Positions 1-12,104 of a stretch of DNA of 64,000 nucleotides are shown piece after piece. The DNA is from Dasyornis broadbenti. Its lineage: Eukaryota; Chordata; Aves; Passeriformes; Dasyornithidae. The notes under the pieces are model-generated. The model searched no databases, was not told the DNA's origin, and saw only the letters and a program-made list of their open reading frames with translations. How positions within the stretch are numbered: position 1 is the stretch's first letter; each line of letters starts with the position of its first letter. Position numbers and translations under genes: made by a program. The stretch is taken from the NCBI GenBank assembly GCA_013397935.1, contig VZRN01002985.1, forward strand, positions 1 through 64,000, read 5' to 3'.

Positions 1-27
1 GCATTTGGCCAGAGTAAAACCCCAACA
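1..27 (+). mobile_element. 3' terminal fragment of an avian LTR, cut by the window edge
   Basis: The first 27 bases closely match the last 27 bases of the solo LTR that ends at 7770. Both contain TTTGGCCAG followed by an AAAC-rich stretch and finish in CAACA. This is therefore the 3' end of another copy in the same orientation, with the body lying to the left of the window. No primer-binding site or coding sequence follows it, so it is probably also a solo LTR, though the missing part prevents a firm statement. Confidence 0.6.
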
Positions 28-1126
28 TAAAATCAGAGTTATTTAATAGCATAATCTACAGCAAAATACAAGTGAAAAAAACCCCAAAATTGGTTTTTCC
101 AGCATAGCTCAGTTTCAATGAACAAGCATTTTTCAAAATGAAAATGTCTGTCCAGAAGTTTCCAACCATATGCAATACTAAGCCTTTATCCAAGACTTCC
201 ACAGCCTGTAGGGGATGCAGAAATCACCATTCTAAAATGTTAAAGCAGGTGTAACATGTGACTAATGAACTGCTACAAGCACAATGTGCAATCACGCATG
301 ATACCATGGACTGTGAAAGGACTATGGACTCTGCTTAGTTTTAAAATACCAAGTCCCATTCACTGCTCTAATGAAACCCAAGCCTCAAAATGTTGCTGAG
401 CCCCCCAGTAAAAAAAGAAATGCTCCCACCCTTCTTTTTTCTCTTTATTTTTTTTACAGAACTCATTCTGCCTAACCAGAGCACAGCATCAGCAGTGGAT
501 GCTATTCCATCCTCACAGAGGGGAACAAAATAAAGATAGGTACGATTTCTGAAGAGAAGGACAGCTCCTGCAAGCTTCACCATGGTAGAAACCCACACAA
601 AGGTAAGAAAACTACGGGTGAGTACAATGCTACAGGAACACTGAGAGACAGAATGAGAATTAAAATACTGTCCACAAAAACGGAGTAGACAAAAGAGAGC
701 CAAAGGGATGATTGATGGTGTGATTCAATACAACAAATGCTCTGTTCTCACCTTGCACTTTTTTATTTCACATTTGTTCACTGCACGTTATACAGGTCTA
801 GACCCAACAATAACCGAGGACCCTGGGGAGTCTGCTGTTACCCTAGAACTGCCTGTTGCAGCCAGAAGAGAGAGCTGTGCTGAGAGGGAAGAAAGACCAG
901 GTAAGTCCATAGAACATATACCCATTTGGTCTTTCTGCTGTTCTGAACTTCTCTGACACCTGGGTGGGAAGATACAGCTGCTTCTGTCCTCCCATCTGAT
1001 GGCGTTTGAAGAAACATGACAGGCTGGATCAAGCCTGTTGTGCCAGTGAACCAGTGATGCTTGGAAACACCAGTCCTTCCAGTAACTTGGCTGACAACTT
1101 CTAACTGTGTAGCTCTTAGCAGGGAA

Positions 1127-1212
1127 AATGCAATGCCTGTAAAGTTTTAAGGTAGAGGTAACATCTCTTGTTAGACCAGCTGGTAGAGTTGAAAGGTTGG
1201 ACAAGCTTTTGG
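1127..1212 (-). repeat. possible degraded ancient repeat end
   Basis: Read on the minus strand, this stretch contains AGCTGGTCTAACAAGAGATG followed by a pyrimidine-rich tail. It resembles the 'tggtctaataaaagatatta' type ending that I associate with several old amniote interspersed repeats. The family cannot be named from sequence alone, and the match could be chance. Confidence 0.25.
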
Positions 1213-4200
1213 GTTTCTTCTTTGCTACAGCAACATCAGTATGGTGAGTTTAAACTTGACCTTCTGGTTCTTGAATGGCTTTCTGTTTCTGGATCAGTTT
1301 TTCTGGGCTCTCCCAGCTGATACCCTGAGATATTCCTCCCACCTGCTAACTTCACATTGCTTATATTGTTGGTCTACCACAACTGCAACAAAGTACAGTC
1401 TCAAGCAGAGGAAGCCTAACATTGTACTGCTGTCACATATAGCCTGAGACAGCTACATGTGCAGGTTGGTACCCAGTCAGGCCTAATGAAATCCCTTGGT
1501 TACACCGCACTATGAATTACAGGTCACAGGGCAAGGGGCAAGGGGCTGGATTTTGTGTGAGGGTATCACACTCATGGCATTGCACTGTTAGCATGCCAAA
1601 TTATACCATCTGCCCTAACTAAAGAATCTGGGGGTTTTGCATTTCTTTTTTAGCTTAATTTATCTGTATTTCAGACCTACACCTCCTAGTATAATCCTCT
1701 AAAATACAGGTTTAGACGGCACTGTGAAACTAAAGAGAAGGGGAGGAAAGTGGGAAACTAACTGCTTTCATGGCCACTGCTACCTTGGCATTGGAAAGGA
1801 AAAGAGGCAGTGGTCAAACTATAAAAAGCCCTCCCAAGTCTCATGGCAGGTTTTACTTCCCCATCTCTGAGTACCTCATGGCTGTTCAGAAAGAAGAAAA
1901 CAAAAGCCTGTGTCAGGAGAGTTCCCTGAAAGGGAATGTGACACTGAAAAATTATGTCTGATTGTGAGGCATTTTGGCACTGAAACAAGTCTGCTGGGCC
2001 AGCACATTCACACCACACAGCCGTTCCCACGTGTTCAGCATTACATGGGCAGCTTGCTAACTAACAGTCCCCTAAGAGCAGGGGGATGTATTAGCATATG
2101 GACTTGGCATCCAGGTTAGTCAGTGCTGACTCAAATGTCTGCACAATTAAGTAAAGCTAAGCAGGAAGCACGAATAGCTCACAGTATTACTTCAAGTTGG
2201 AGATAACAAAGACTTATTAATTAAGAACAGCAATTACTAGAGTAAAAGAGGTTATGAACTCTTTTTTTCCACTATAAAAGTCTGTATACAAGTCCGCATA
2301 CTGTGCTGACATTGACATTTTTCAGAAAGGCAATTCCATTTTATTAGCATACAGAAATAAGCTTCTGAAGCAGATTATGGCTTAGTAAAAGACACCGGAG
2401 TACAGAGATGATTCTCTCCATCACTGCTTCTCTTCCACCACCACCACTGGGAGCATTATGACCCAGTCTCACAACACCCACTACAGCCCCGAAGTCGTGA
2501 CATTGATGCCTTCTTTCTCCTCACCCTGTGCAACTCTGGGTCACTGCTTTAGCAACTGTGGAGCTGTTGGAAAGCACCGTAGGCTATTATTCCACATGCA
2601 GCCAGGGAGGGAGCTAAGGAGAGGAGCCGCACTGCGCCTCACAGGCACACAGCAGGTCACTCTCTGAGCTCCCAAAACAGTTTTTACTCGCTGGTGTGAT
2701 TCATTTCAAATATCCATTATCTCACAACTTATTAAATAGTTACAAAATCTCCAGAAACCCTGGGATACTGTGACTAAGGAGCAGCCAGCAGCTGGTGAAA
2801 TGCAACAAGTAAGGTCAGAACCAGATGCCTGAAAGTCAAAATGAAACCTGCTGGAGATTTGGAAAACTGGTGCTTTCCTAGGCTGTGTGAACAGCCAGTC
2901 ACCCTGGGATCTCAGGATGGAAGGACTGTACATATGAAGGGTACGAGAACCTGATGATGAACTTTAAGAACTGTCACTTTCCACACACAGTGATCTGGAG
3001 CCATACCTCTAAACTTACATAAAACACACACTGACTCAGTTGGCAACTGTTATCAAGACATTTTAGTTTGCCAGAAACACCAGTCTTTATGTGTTTAATA
3101 GATACCAGTTGTTAATGTTCATGCTGGGAATATGCTTCCTTGTAGTGTCGTTTTCTTCTCTCCCTCTGTCCTAGGTGGGAATATCTCACCTCTTTGCTCT
3201 TTACCACACACACACAGGCTGTTGTTACTGAGGAGATCTTTGTGCTGGCACTCTTCCACCAGACCAAGGAAGAACAAAGCAAAAGGACATACAAATAGGA
3301 GAGGAGTATGTATGAAGAAAAAACCTGAACAAAAAGTCAAAAAAGTAAATTCATATGGATCATTCACCCCTTCACCTCTCTGGTTGTTCATGCACATTTG
3401 AAATGACGTCAGAACCTGAGGACATTAGGCACACTGTCATGATGAAGGATTCTAAGAGAACATAAGAAACTCAACAGAAATTATGAATATATACAATAAA
3501 ACTTTTTTTTTTTAATTTAAAATATTTACAAGCCTGGGAGAAGCAGGGCCCAGGATTGGGGAAACAAAAGACAGAAAGCCGGTTTGTAAATAATTTCAAT
3601 TTTAAAAATTTAATTACATGGACAAAGAATTTTTAAAAATGTAGGCAGAGATTCTGTGTGAGCCATTTAAAAAAAATCCTTTGTCTCCAGATAGGTTTTC
3701 CTTCCTGAATCCTTGAACACCTGATGCCAGTCTATCAAGACGCACAACTAGGACTAAGATGCTATAGAAATGTGAAGATTGCAGCATTGACCACTGGCAG
3801 AACAAAAGGGATAAAAAAGTAGGAAGGAGAGGAGGACAGGACCTAGAAGGAGATGGAAGAGAAACAGAGATTAATATGTGAACACTTGAGTTTGTTCAGT
3901 CACCACTTTCTGATGAAAGACTATTTTCCAGAAGTTCCCCAAGCAGCTGACCTGGTGTGTTATGCATCAGGGATACAGCTTTTTTCAGTCTCAGTGTTAT
4001 TTGTACTGACCTGCTTGGTACAAAAGAGCAGAAATCAGAGCAATTACGTTATTGCACAGAGCCCTCACCAGGCCTTTTGTTCAAGTGTCAGTAGGAAGTC
4101 AGATGCAGTGCTGAGAACTGTCACCCATCCTGTCCCTGCCTGGGACTCCCACCACCCTCCCCACCAAGGCAGGTTTGGGCCTCCTGAAAGAGGAAATACT

Positions 4201-6684
4201 TGCAGTAGGGGGTGATATCCCAGGAGGGTGATTTTCTGTGTTTGTCTAATAAAGAGGGCATGAGGATGTTTGCATCCAGCAAAGTCACTCACTTTTCACT
4301 CTGGTCCATGTAATTCAGGAGATAAGTGAGCTCCTCCAAAGAGGCATTCTGCCTGAGACCCTCATCCACTGAATAGTTTTAGTTTGTCACATTGCAGCCA
4401 CTGGCTGCCATGGGATTTCCTTTCACAGATTAGCCCTCTCTACAACCTTATTCATCCAATGGCCACAGCAGCTGCATTAAAAGGGGGCTACAGAAAACTC
4501 ATCCTTTCTTTCAGCTCCTAAGCAATACTTTAATAGGGTTTTGCCCTGTATCTCTACTACCTGCTATTTTGCCAACTTTCATAATTTCATCAAAATACTC
4601 CTATTTTTTTTCCCCTTCATACTGTAGCTCTGGGAGTTTTTTATGTTGACTTCCACTAAAACAAACTAGTACAGTTCTATTCTCCACAGTTGCAGAAACC
4701 TGTAAACACAGTTTTAGTCTCAAAACCAACAGGCAAATAAAAAGGGGGTTTTGATTTGTTGGTTGTCTGCCTTACCAGTTTTCTAGTTCTCCCTAAGCAG
4801 ATCATGAGTTTTATACAGCCTGATGGTTTGCAAACTCAGTTTTGGCAGTACTGAACTTAAGATCACTCTGAGTCAATATTACCTTCATTTTCATTTGCCT
4901 AGAGAGGTGGTCACATTAAGAAAAATGAAATGTGTTTTAAAATAGTCACGTTTTTGAGACACATATTGGCTGCATTTTAGCCACTCTGACCTCTTTCTCC
5001 CCTAGAAATAAAGCCAGAAAAGGCCAATGATGACTGAATTCTCTCTTTATAGCATCAGCTGGTGCCAGCTGAAGTATATGAGAGCTGTATGAAAGGTGTC
5101 ACAGGAGAGGAACCTTATGGTATCTGAAGTCATCTGTTTTCAAGCTGTATAAAAGCGTTTTGCACTTCACAGTCATTTCCCAATTCTTGCTTAGCTTTAA
5201 TTATCTGAAATTGTGCAAATACATCAAGAACTCCCGTGGTCAGTTCCTTTGTTACTCACTCAGATCCCTGTTTTGATAATGCTCCCTCTGCAATGCTGTG
5301 TAAATCAGGAGATTAGGGAAGACACTTCAGGATTTAAAATTTTCCATTAATTCACATTGTGCAGAAGAGTCAATACTCAGCAAATGTCCAGATGCCCCAA
5401 CAGGCCACATACAGAGTGTGCCAACTCAATAATTATGATTTCTTTAGTAGACATGCCATGCATATAAGGAGGCATATCATGCATAAAAGCATATTGGAAA
5501 CAGAGAGGCTATAACTTCCTCATCAAAGCTCCAATCACTAGGAAGCAACCTTGAAACACAAATCCAGGAGGTGAAATGTAAGCTTTAACAAGCCACATCT
5601 CAGCATCTCAGAAAAGAAAAAAGAATTGGTAACAGACATGAGAAAAATCTGGATGACTGGACTGCAGGCTAAGGCAGTCATTCTAATGCAAAATCATAAA
5701 GCAAATCCAGGTACTCTTTAAATTATCCACTGTCAATGGGGACCTTCCAGGGTTGGGTTCCCTGTTCAGCATCTCACTGTACCATTGTATTGAAAAGGTA
5801 TTTTCCCTGACCTTCGCAAAGTTCTGTGCACTGCCTGCTATCTTGACAGAAAATATAGATATGTAAAGCAGATACAAGGTGAAAAAAAAAAATCAAACTC
5901 AAAGGTATTTTCTCACTTCTCTGTGAAGAAAAAAAAGTGTATCTCAAACATAAATTCTTAATTTTTTTTTAAATTATGTAATAAACAGTATGTGCTTATT
6001 AATAAATTACAAAGCAACTGAATGTTGAAGTCACTTTCAATGTGTTGTTGAAGGTGTTTATGTCAATGAAACAAGCAGAATAATTTTCAGATGTTTGTTT
6101 GCATGGGGTAAATACTAAAATAAGGCCATACTAAGCAACTTTGAAATAGATGGATAGCTCCCTATTGTTCTTAAAGAACATCTGGCAGTATTTGTTCATA
6201 CACACTTAAGGTGACCTTTCTCCGTTAGACGAGATTTCCACTCCCCAGTTTTCAAACCAATTGCCAGACACTCCCCATCCTATAAAAATTACATGAGTCA
6301 TACCTAGATAGCTGCTTTTAAATAAGCAATATTATTTTAACAGAGAGTAGTTTAATTGTTCTATGAAAACAATATTAAACCACAAACTTATTTCTTCTGT
6401 TACTGTCTCTCGCATATCAGAAAGAGTAACTAAGCATTCAACCCACAGGAGCTTAATGTCATAGTGGTGGTGAGGAGAAAAGAAACCAAAGGAACAGGAA
6501 AATAGAACTCCTTGAAAGTGGTGAGTTTTGGCCTTGATTTACTTTTTTCAGCATAAGAGCTGAAACGGGTATCTCTGATCTTACAGCTCTTCTGGAAGTA
6601 CAATTTTTTCCCCAAGACAAACTCACGGGGGAGCGTGAGGGATAGCAGAAACTTGTGCCACATGCGGGGCGCAGGCAGTAATAC

Positions 6685-6688
6685 CATG
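6685..6688 (+). repeat. left target-site duplication (CATG)
   Basis: CATG stands directly before the TGTTG start of the solo LTR and is repeated directly after its CAACA end at 7771-7774. A 4-bp duplication is what several endogenous retrovirus integrases leave, class I types in particular. The word is short and self-complementary, so chance is possible, but it falls exactly on both independently chosen LTR ends. Confidence 0.6.
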
Positions 6689-6872
6689 TGTTGATTTTGC
6701 TTGGCTCAGTTTTTGCTACTGGCGGGGGGGCCACAAAGATGACTCCTGTGTGAAGCTTCTCAAAGCTTTCACAACGTCCAGCAGAGCCAATCTTTGATGG
6801 CTCTGAAGATGATGGACATGCCACTGGCCAAGGATGGTCCAATTAGAGATGTTGGTTACGCCTCTGTGATAA

Positions 6873-6881
6873 CATATTAAG
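6873..6881 (+). promoter_or_regulatory. TATA-like box of the solo LTR
   Basis: CATATTAAG lies about 190 bases into the LTR, where a U3 promoter element would be expected. The second copy has a more altered sequence at the matching place (GGGATAAAGAATTC near 12179). Activity cannot be judged from sequence. Confidence 0.35.
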
Positions 6882-7581
6882 AAGAAATCAAAACAATAGG
6901 GGCATGCAGTTCTTTTTAGCCAGAGGAGGAGGAAGAGGTGAGAATATGTGAAGGAAAACAACATGGAGATACCAAGGTCAGTGGAGAAGGTGGGGCAAGG
7001 AGTGCTCCCAGTGCCGGAGCCAAGATTCCTCTGCAGACTGTAGTGAGGCACATGGTGGAGCAGGTGGTGCCCCTGCAGCCCATGGGATCCACAGGGGATG
7101 CTGAGATCCACTCGCAGCCTGTGAGGAGGTGCCCTGCGACAGAGCAGGTGGACGCCTGGAGGAGGCCGTAGTCCAGCGGGAGTCCCAGTGGAGAGAGAGG
7201 CCTTGCTCCTGAGATGGAACGGCCTTGTAGGTCTGCACCCTGTGGACAAGGGACTCCATGCCGCAGCAGTTTTGGGAGGACTGTCTGCCTGTGGGGGGAG
7301 CTCACATTGCAGCAGGTTCAAGCGGGCTGCTGCTTGTGAGAGACTGGGACCCACACTGGAGGAGTTTGCAGAGAGCTGCCTCCCATGGGAGGTACCCCAT
7401 GGCTATGCAGAGGAAAAGACTCTTCTCCCTGTGCAGTGGAAGAAGATCTTGGTGATGAACTGACCTACTCCACCCATGCCTTGTCACCCCGTGCTGCTGC
7501 TGGGAAGGAGGGAGGGGGGCAAGCAGAGAAACGGTGGTTTTGAAGGTTTTATTTTTCATTTACTCCTCTGACTCTGTTAGC

Positions 7582-7587
7582 AATAAA
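7582..7587 (+). terminator. AATAAA polyadenylation signal in the solo LTR
   Basis: AATAAA lies about 185 bases before the LTR end and is followed by a T-rich stretch that includes GCCTGTTTTGCC, shared in form with the second copy. Its position fits the end of R in an LTR and fixes the sense direction as plus. Confidence 0.6.
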
Positions 7588-7770
7588 TCACTTTGCAACT
7601 TTACATTCAGCCTGTTTTGCCCTCAGTGTGTCTTTTCCCAGTTCCTTACCTCAACTCATGAGCTCTGTGTGTGTTAACTTGTTTTTCTCTCTTCTGCCAA
7701 CTGTGGAAGGGGAGAGCAAGTGAGTAGATGTTGTAGGTGCCTGGTATTTGGCCAGGGTCAAACCACAACA

Positions 7771-7774
7771 CATG
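7771..7774 (+). repeat. right target-site duplication (CATG)
   Basis: CATG directly follows the CAACA end of the solo LTR and matches the four bases before its start at 6685-6688. The match does not extend to a fifth base on either side. Confidence 0.6.
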
Positions 7775-10700
7775 AGCAGCGCCCAAGTGCTGGCAGTTAG
7801 CATGGATGCACACTCAGGCCTGGATGCAAAGTAAGTATGACAGCACAGAGGCTTCAGGTGGAGCATTACTAGGCACTTACATAAATAAATGTACCAAGTA
7901 TTGTGTCCTTATATAAAAGTAGCTCCACAAACACCTTACTGCTGTATGTATGTTGGAATTACAGGCACAGAGCGATCCAGACTGAAAAACCTTCCAAGCA
8001 GTTTTGGTAGCATGGTTTGCATCCCTTCTTACGGGCAGGATTACACCTCTTCACAGGCATCCAGTTAGTTCAGACCTGTTCATTCCCTGGAGCAGGGATT
8101 CTTTTTAATGCCAAATTTGAGTACGTGAGTATATTCGGTAGAAATATTATACATTCAAGATATGCAGGTATCAAGTATGCAGGATGCAAATGAAGATTAC
8201 ATCTTTGTACAAACTGTATTCAAGGCAGTTGTGTTGGAGACTGAGCTAATTCCAGACCTTTTGTGCATTTTTTATAACATTATAAAATTGGGCTAAAGCC
8301 CAGTTCTCCTCCTCTGGACGACAATTACCTACGCCAACCCATGATCTGCGCCATCTCCTTGTACTTCATTTTAGCAATATAACAGAGTGCATTTCTCAGG
8401 CAGAAGTTTCCTTGCCTCTCCTGCTAACATTTGTGACAAACTGATTTATTTTGTAGATCTCAGAGGAAGACCCCAGGGGCATCTATCAAGCTATCTCCAA
8501 ACTGGACAAAAGAAACAGAGGTTGCAAGGCAGTTCTCTTATGCAGTACCTTACCGAGCCACACTTGGTGTGCTTTACAAAGGGCGAGGAGGATTACTTTC
8601 TTTTTCATTTTAAAATCACATTATTAATATAAGCTGGGTCAAAATACTGTTGTAAATGTACATTGTAGCATTTCCTGAAATATAAATTGCAAGCCTGTAG
8701 AAGAGAATGTTGCAAAAATATAGTCAAAATCAATTAGTTAGATTTAGAAGCAACTACATATGGTATATATCCTATCATTATACACTTAGAAAAAGATCTG
8801 AGGCAATTTGCACATTTATTGATTTTTGTCAGAGCATTTTTAATTAATGCACATAATTTTAACAATGGCCTGGTATACAATATACCAAAATTGGGAATAA
8901 AAATCCTTAAGAAATAAGTTGCAATTCATTCCCATTTGAAAATCAAAGCCTTCATATTACCAATTCTGTTTTGAAAAGAATATATATATATATATTCTAA
9001 AAGGACACATAAACGTCTTGAAAAAAACTTACTTTAACATATTGTATGGGTAGGCATATAACTATGAAATTACCAAGGAACATAAGTTTCTTGGCATCTG
9101 TCATGAAGATAAAGCCAAGAAAAAAAAAGGGTATTTTCTGGTAAAGAACTAATTAATGGAATCTACCTCAAATGACTCTGCTGCTTGGGTTGGTGCATTC
9201 TGAAAGTCTTCACCCAAATGTTGCTTCCAGCTCCAAAGCCTCCTGCTATTTAGAACTTAAGACCTAGCTCAGTGTTCTCTGTTGAATAACTGATTCATTT
9301 AAAGAAGGCAGAAAAAGCAAGAACCAGAGAGGTTTGGTTGATTGTTTTTGTTTTGTTTGGGTTTTGGGGGTTTTTTAAACAATGAAAGGCAAAAGAAAAG
9401 TCAATGAAAAGAAAGTCACTGACCTTTCGAGGGGAAAATTTTTTATGAATAGAAGTGTTCACATCTCGTGTATCTACCTCTCTGTGAACACAGTTTTCAT
9501 GGCTTGTGTGGTTAGCTACAAAATAGCACTCCAGCAAATTTCTAAGAAATATAATCTTATTTTTTTAAATCTTATTCCTATCAAAGATCATCAAGAAATA
9601 AACAGCTATATGTTATTTCATTCTGTTACAGTCACTTAAAGAAACACTCTCGTTGATGGAGCAGAAGGACCAGGACAGGGTAGATACCCCTCCACAAAAC
9701 TGCTTGTGCTGAAGGGTTTAGCGCCATGACTTTAGTCTGATGTTAAAAAGGTGAATCTACATGACACAGTTATGCTCAACAGCATAACTCTGATTTCTAA
9801 GGTGCTTGCACTGCAGAATGAACCTTACAAGTAAAAACCCTGCCCCCAAGCTACTTCAGTAAAGGCTGTTATTTCATCCCCTAATAGACTCACGAGATTA
9901 AAATTATGAAAGGAAACATCTTGTTTTGGGAAGGTATGTCAAGAAGGGTGATTCTTACAGTCATTTTGAGAAAAAAAGTCACATTTCTCTTTGAAAGGGA
10001 GTAACTAGGTCAGATTTCTAACTCAGAGAATCACTGCACTAGGTTACACGCGAGAGCTTGCCTGTACAACCACGACTTCGCACTTTTGCTCTCCCTCTTC
10101 TCTGCCTCCTAATGAAAAACACACAACTATTGGGACATTTTTCTTTCAATAAAACCTGCAGTTAGTTTGCAAACACGCACACAGACTTCTGTGTATCTTT
10201 GTATTTCTGTGTAGTACCAGTATTCTGCTCTACACGCAGAACTTCATTCCATGCTAAAATTGTCACCGACTTCCCCTTCCATCAAGCACCCGAACAGACC
10301 GCACCGGACACGTACATCTTGCACCAGTTCCAAGGAAGGGGCAGGAAGTGCTGGGAAGGACACAAAAGGGATCTGTAATACCTGGATTTGATTTACAACC
10401 TCCAGAGAATTAAATTGTGAAATCCATCTGGAAGCAGCAGGGCTGGGCCATGCCCTCACCATGGGCTCTGGGAGATGAGCCTTGCTCTGCCTGTCACTGA
10501 GTCCCAAGGCTGTGGCCTATTCCAACACTCTACTGTTGCCCAGGGGGTCACTTGGTTGAGAACATTTCTCATACTGAGAAACACAAGGAAAAGCAGCTCC
10601 ATTTTACAGCTCTCTCAGTGAATTAAGGAGGCTGATTTTCCCCCTTCAAGAGGAAGCTCTGTGTTTTGAGCCCCTGTAACACAAGGAGAGGGATCGGCTG

Positions 10701-12104
10701 ACGGTGCATATTACAAACACCAACACACACACAGTGTCTTGCAGTCCATATGGGCCACCCATTAGCAGGACCACCCCAAACCCTGCCCCAGCTGTGATGA
10801 GCCAGCAGGGGCCCTCAGCAGAGCAGCCGCAAAAGTGGCATCGGCACCAGGCCAGCAGCTGGACTGGTCTGCACGGGGGGAGTCCACCACAAAGAGATGC
10901 CAGGCTGCAGATGATCTCTGACTGCTAGAAATACACTTCAACTGCATCTGACCTGCTGAGAGCAGTGTGATCTGCTGCTGTTGTCAGATCATTTGACATT
11001 GCTTATACCAAAACAACAGGTGAGGAAAACAAAGTGACAAACACTGGTAATGAGCAGTTAATACAAGCTCCTGGATGAAGTAGCTTTGACAGTATTTCTG
11101 CTCTTGTGGAACCTCTGCTTCACAAGACTATCTTCCAGTGCAGCTCATTAAAAGAACACAAATGCTAAAAACTCCCTTCAGGGAAGCAAGGCTTGAAGTG
11201 AGCCAGGCAGATGTTTCCTGGGCCAGATGATGAATGTGCACAACTTCTGCAGTGCCTGCCTCCCCCATGCACACACAGAGCTGTGCACCTCAGGATGGAG
11301 GTCAGTCAATGATTTTTGGACCATGTGCCAAAATAAACTCTCAGATTTCTTGTGGGAAAAAAAATCCCTGGAGGTTAAAATTCAGCAGTTTCAAGGGCTG
11401 AATCAAATAGTTTGTGTACAGTCATGACAAAAAACTGATCTTAATCAAAATGAAATAATCCTCTTGAAGGATTTGGTATTCATTGCTAGGAAACTTCACT
11501 GCTGCTGGCTTGTCAAGCTGTTAACTGGCACTCCACAGAGACAGAGTGACCTGGTTCTCCCCAACACATCACAGGAGTGAAATGAATTCTTTTTTACAAT
11601 TAGGGATTAGTAATCATTGTATCTCTAATTTGCAGAGAGATCATCACTCAGAGCTTGGCTCGGAGAAACAGGCAACTTACCTTCTCTATGCTCCTATGCA
11701 AACCTCTTTGCAATTTATGATGACCCCTTCTGCTCCATGGATGCCAGGCTCTATTGTTTTACATCTTACTAAGAGAGCAGAGGTTATAGAAAATATGTAT
11801 GTTGTATGACACATCAGAAACCATAACACTGTGACATAAGTAGATTTCTGAGTTTTCTTTCTCAGTCAAAAATATTAAACACTGCTACTTTTAAAAAGAA
11901 AACAGTTCTAAAGATTATGAACACACTTTGAAAATAACTTGAAGACCAATAAAAGAGTTAGAAACATCTTCACATTTTGCTCCAAGTCATGCTTGACAAG
12001 GGCACATTAGAATAGTAAAGGTTTATTCAAAGTTTAGTTATTTAAACAGAAACCAACCAAATGTGTACTTCTCCTAATTTTGCAGTTGAACCCCACTGGA
12101 AATC
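7775..12104. other. gene-free stretch between the two LTR copies
   Basis: No coding exon, RNA gene or known repeat family is recognisable here apart from a short AT palindrome at 8977-8998. If the two LTR copies bounded a provirus, retroviral coding remnants would be expected in this stretch; none are visible. Open frames near 10244-10507 and 10704-10928 lack any recognisable motif. Confidence 0.55.
8977..8998. repeat. 22-bp perfect AT palindrome
   Basis: An alternating TA core is closed on both sides by AGAA and TTCT, giving a perfect inverted repeat with no spacer. It is a short microsatellite-like tract that could form a cruciform, with no sign of a specific function. Confidence 0.7.

Larger units (their letters stand above)
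28..6688. other. gene-free intergenic stretch left of the solo LTR
   Basis: I see no coding exon with credible splice sites and no recognisable protein family here. The open frames present, such as an antisense one at 788-1204, translate to low-information sequence with no familiar motif. A possible old repeat end lies at about 1127-1212. A six-unit CA run sits at 3205-3216. The rest is AT-rich unique-looking sequence downstream of NUBPL on the opposite side of its 3' end. Confidence 0.6.
6689..7770 (+). mobile_element. full-length solo LTR of an avian endogenous retrovirus family
   Basis: This 1082-bp element starts TGTTG and ends CAACA, the short inverted TG...CA ends of a retroviral LTR. 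It is flanked by CATG on both sides. Inside, in order, are a TATA-like box near 6873-6881, a long GC-richer middle with recurring modules (CTGCAGCCCATGG, GGAGCAGGTG and variants), and an AATAAA signal at 7582-7587. That order gives plus-strand orientation. From memory it resembles the TguLTR5-type repeats common in songbirds; the family name is unverified. It carries no gag, pol or env, so it is a recombination remnant (solo LTR). The large open frames inside it, for example antisense 6716-7354, are by-products of the repeat's composition and not genes. Confidence 0.75.

Noticed and set aside
788..1204. 138-codon minus-strand open frame as a gene
   Set aside because: It has no family motif and no splice context, and overlaps a possible old repeat.
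3205..3216. CA microsatellite
   Set aside because: Only six units long, within background expectation.
28..6688. Internal region of a provirus bounded by the LTR fragment at 1-27 and the LTR at 6689
   Set aside because: There is no primer-binding site after 27, no purine tract before 6689 and no gag, pol or env remnant between. The CATG duplication encloses the single LTR at 6689-7770.
6716..7354. 212-codon antisense open frame as a gene
   Set aside because: It lies wholly inside the LTR and follows its repeated modules. Similar frames on other phases and strands show it is a composition effect.
7775..12104. Provirus between the LTR at 6689-7770 and the copy at 12105-12940
   Set aside because: The two copies are too diverged to be a pair from one insertion, and no retroviral coding sequence lies between them.
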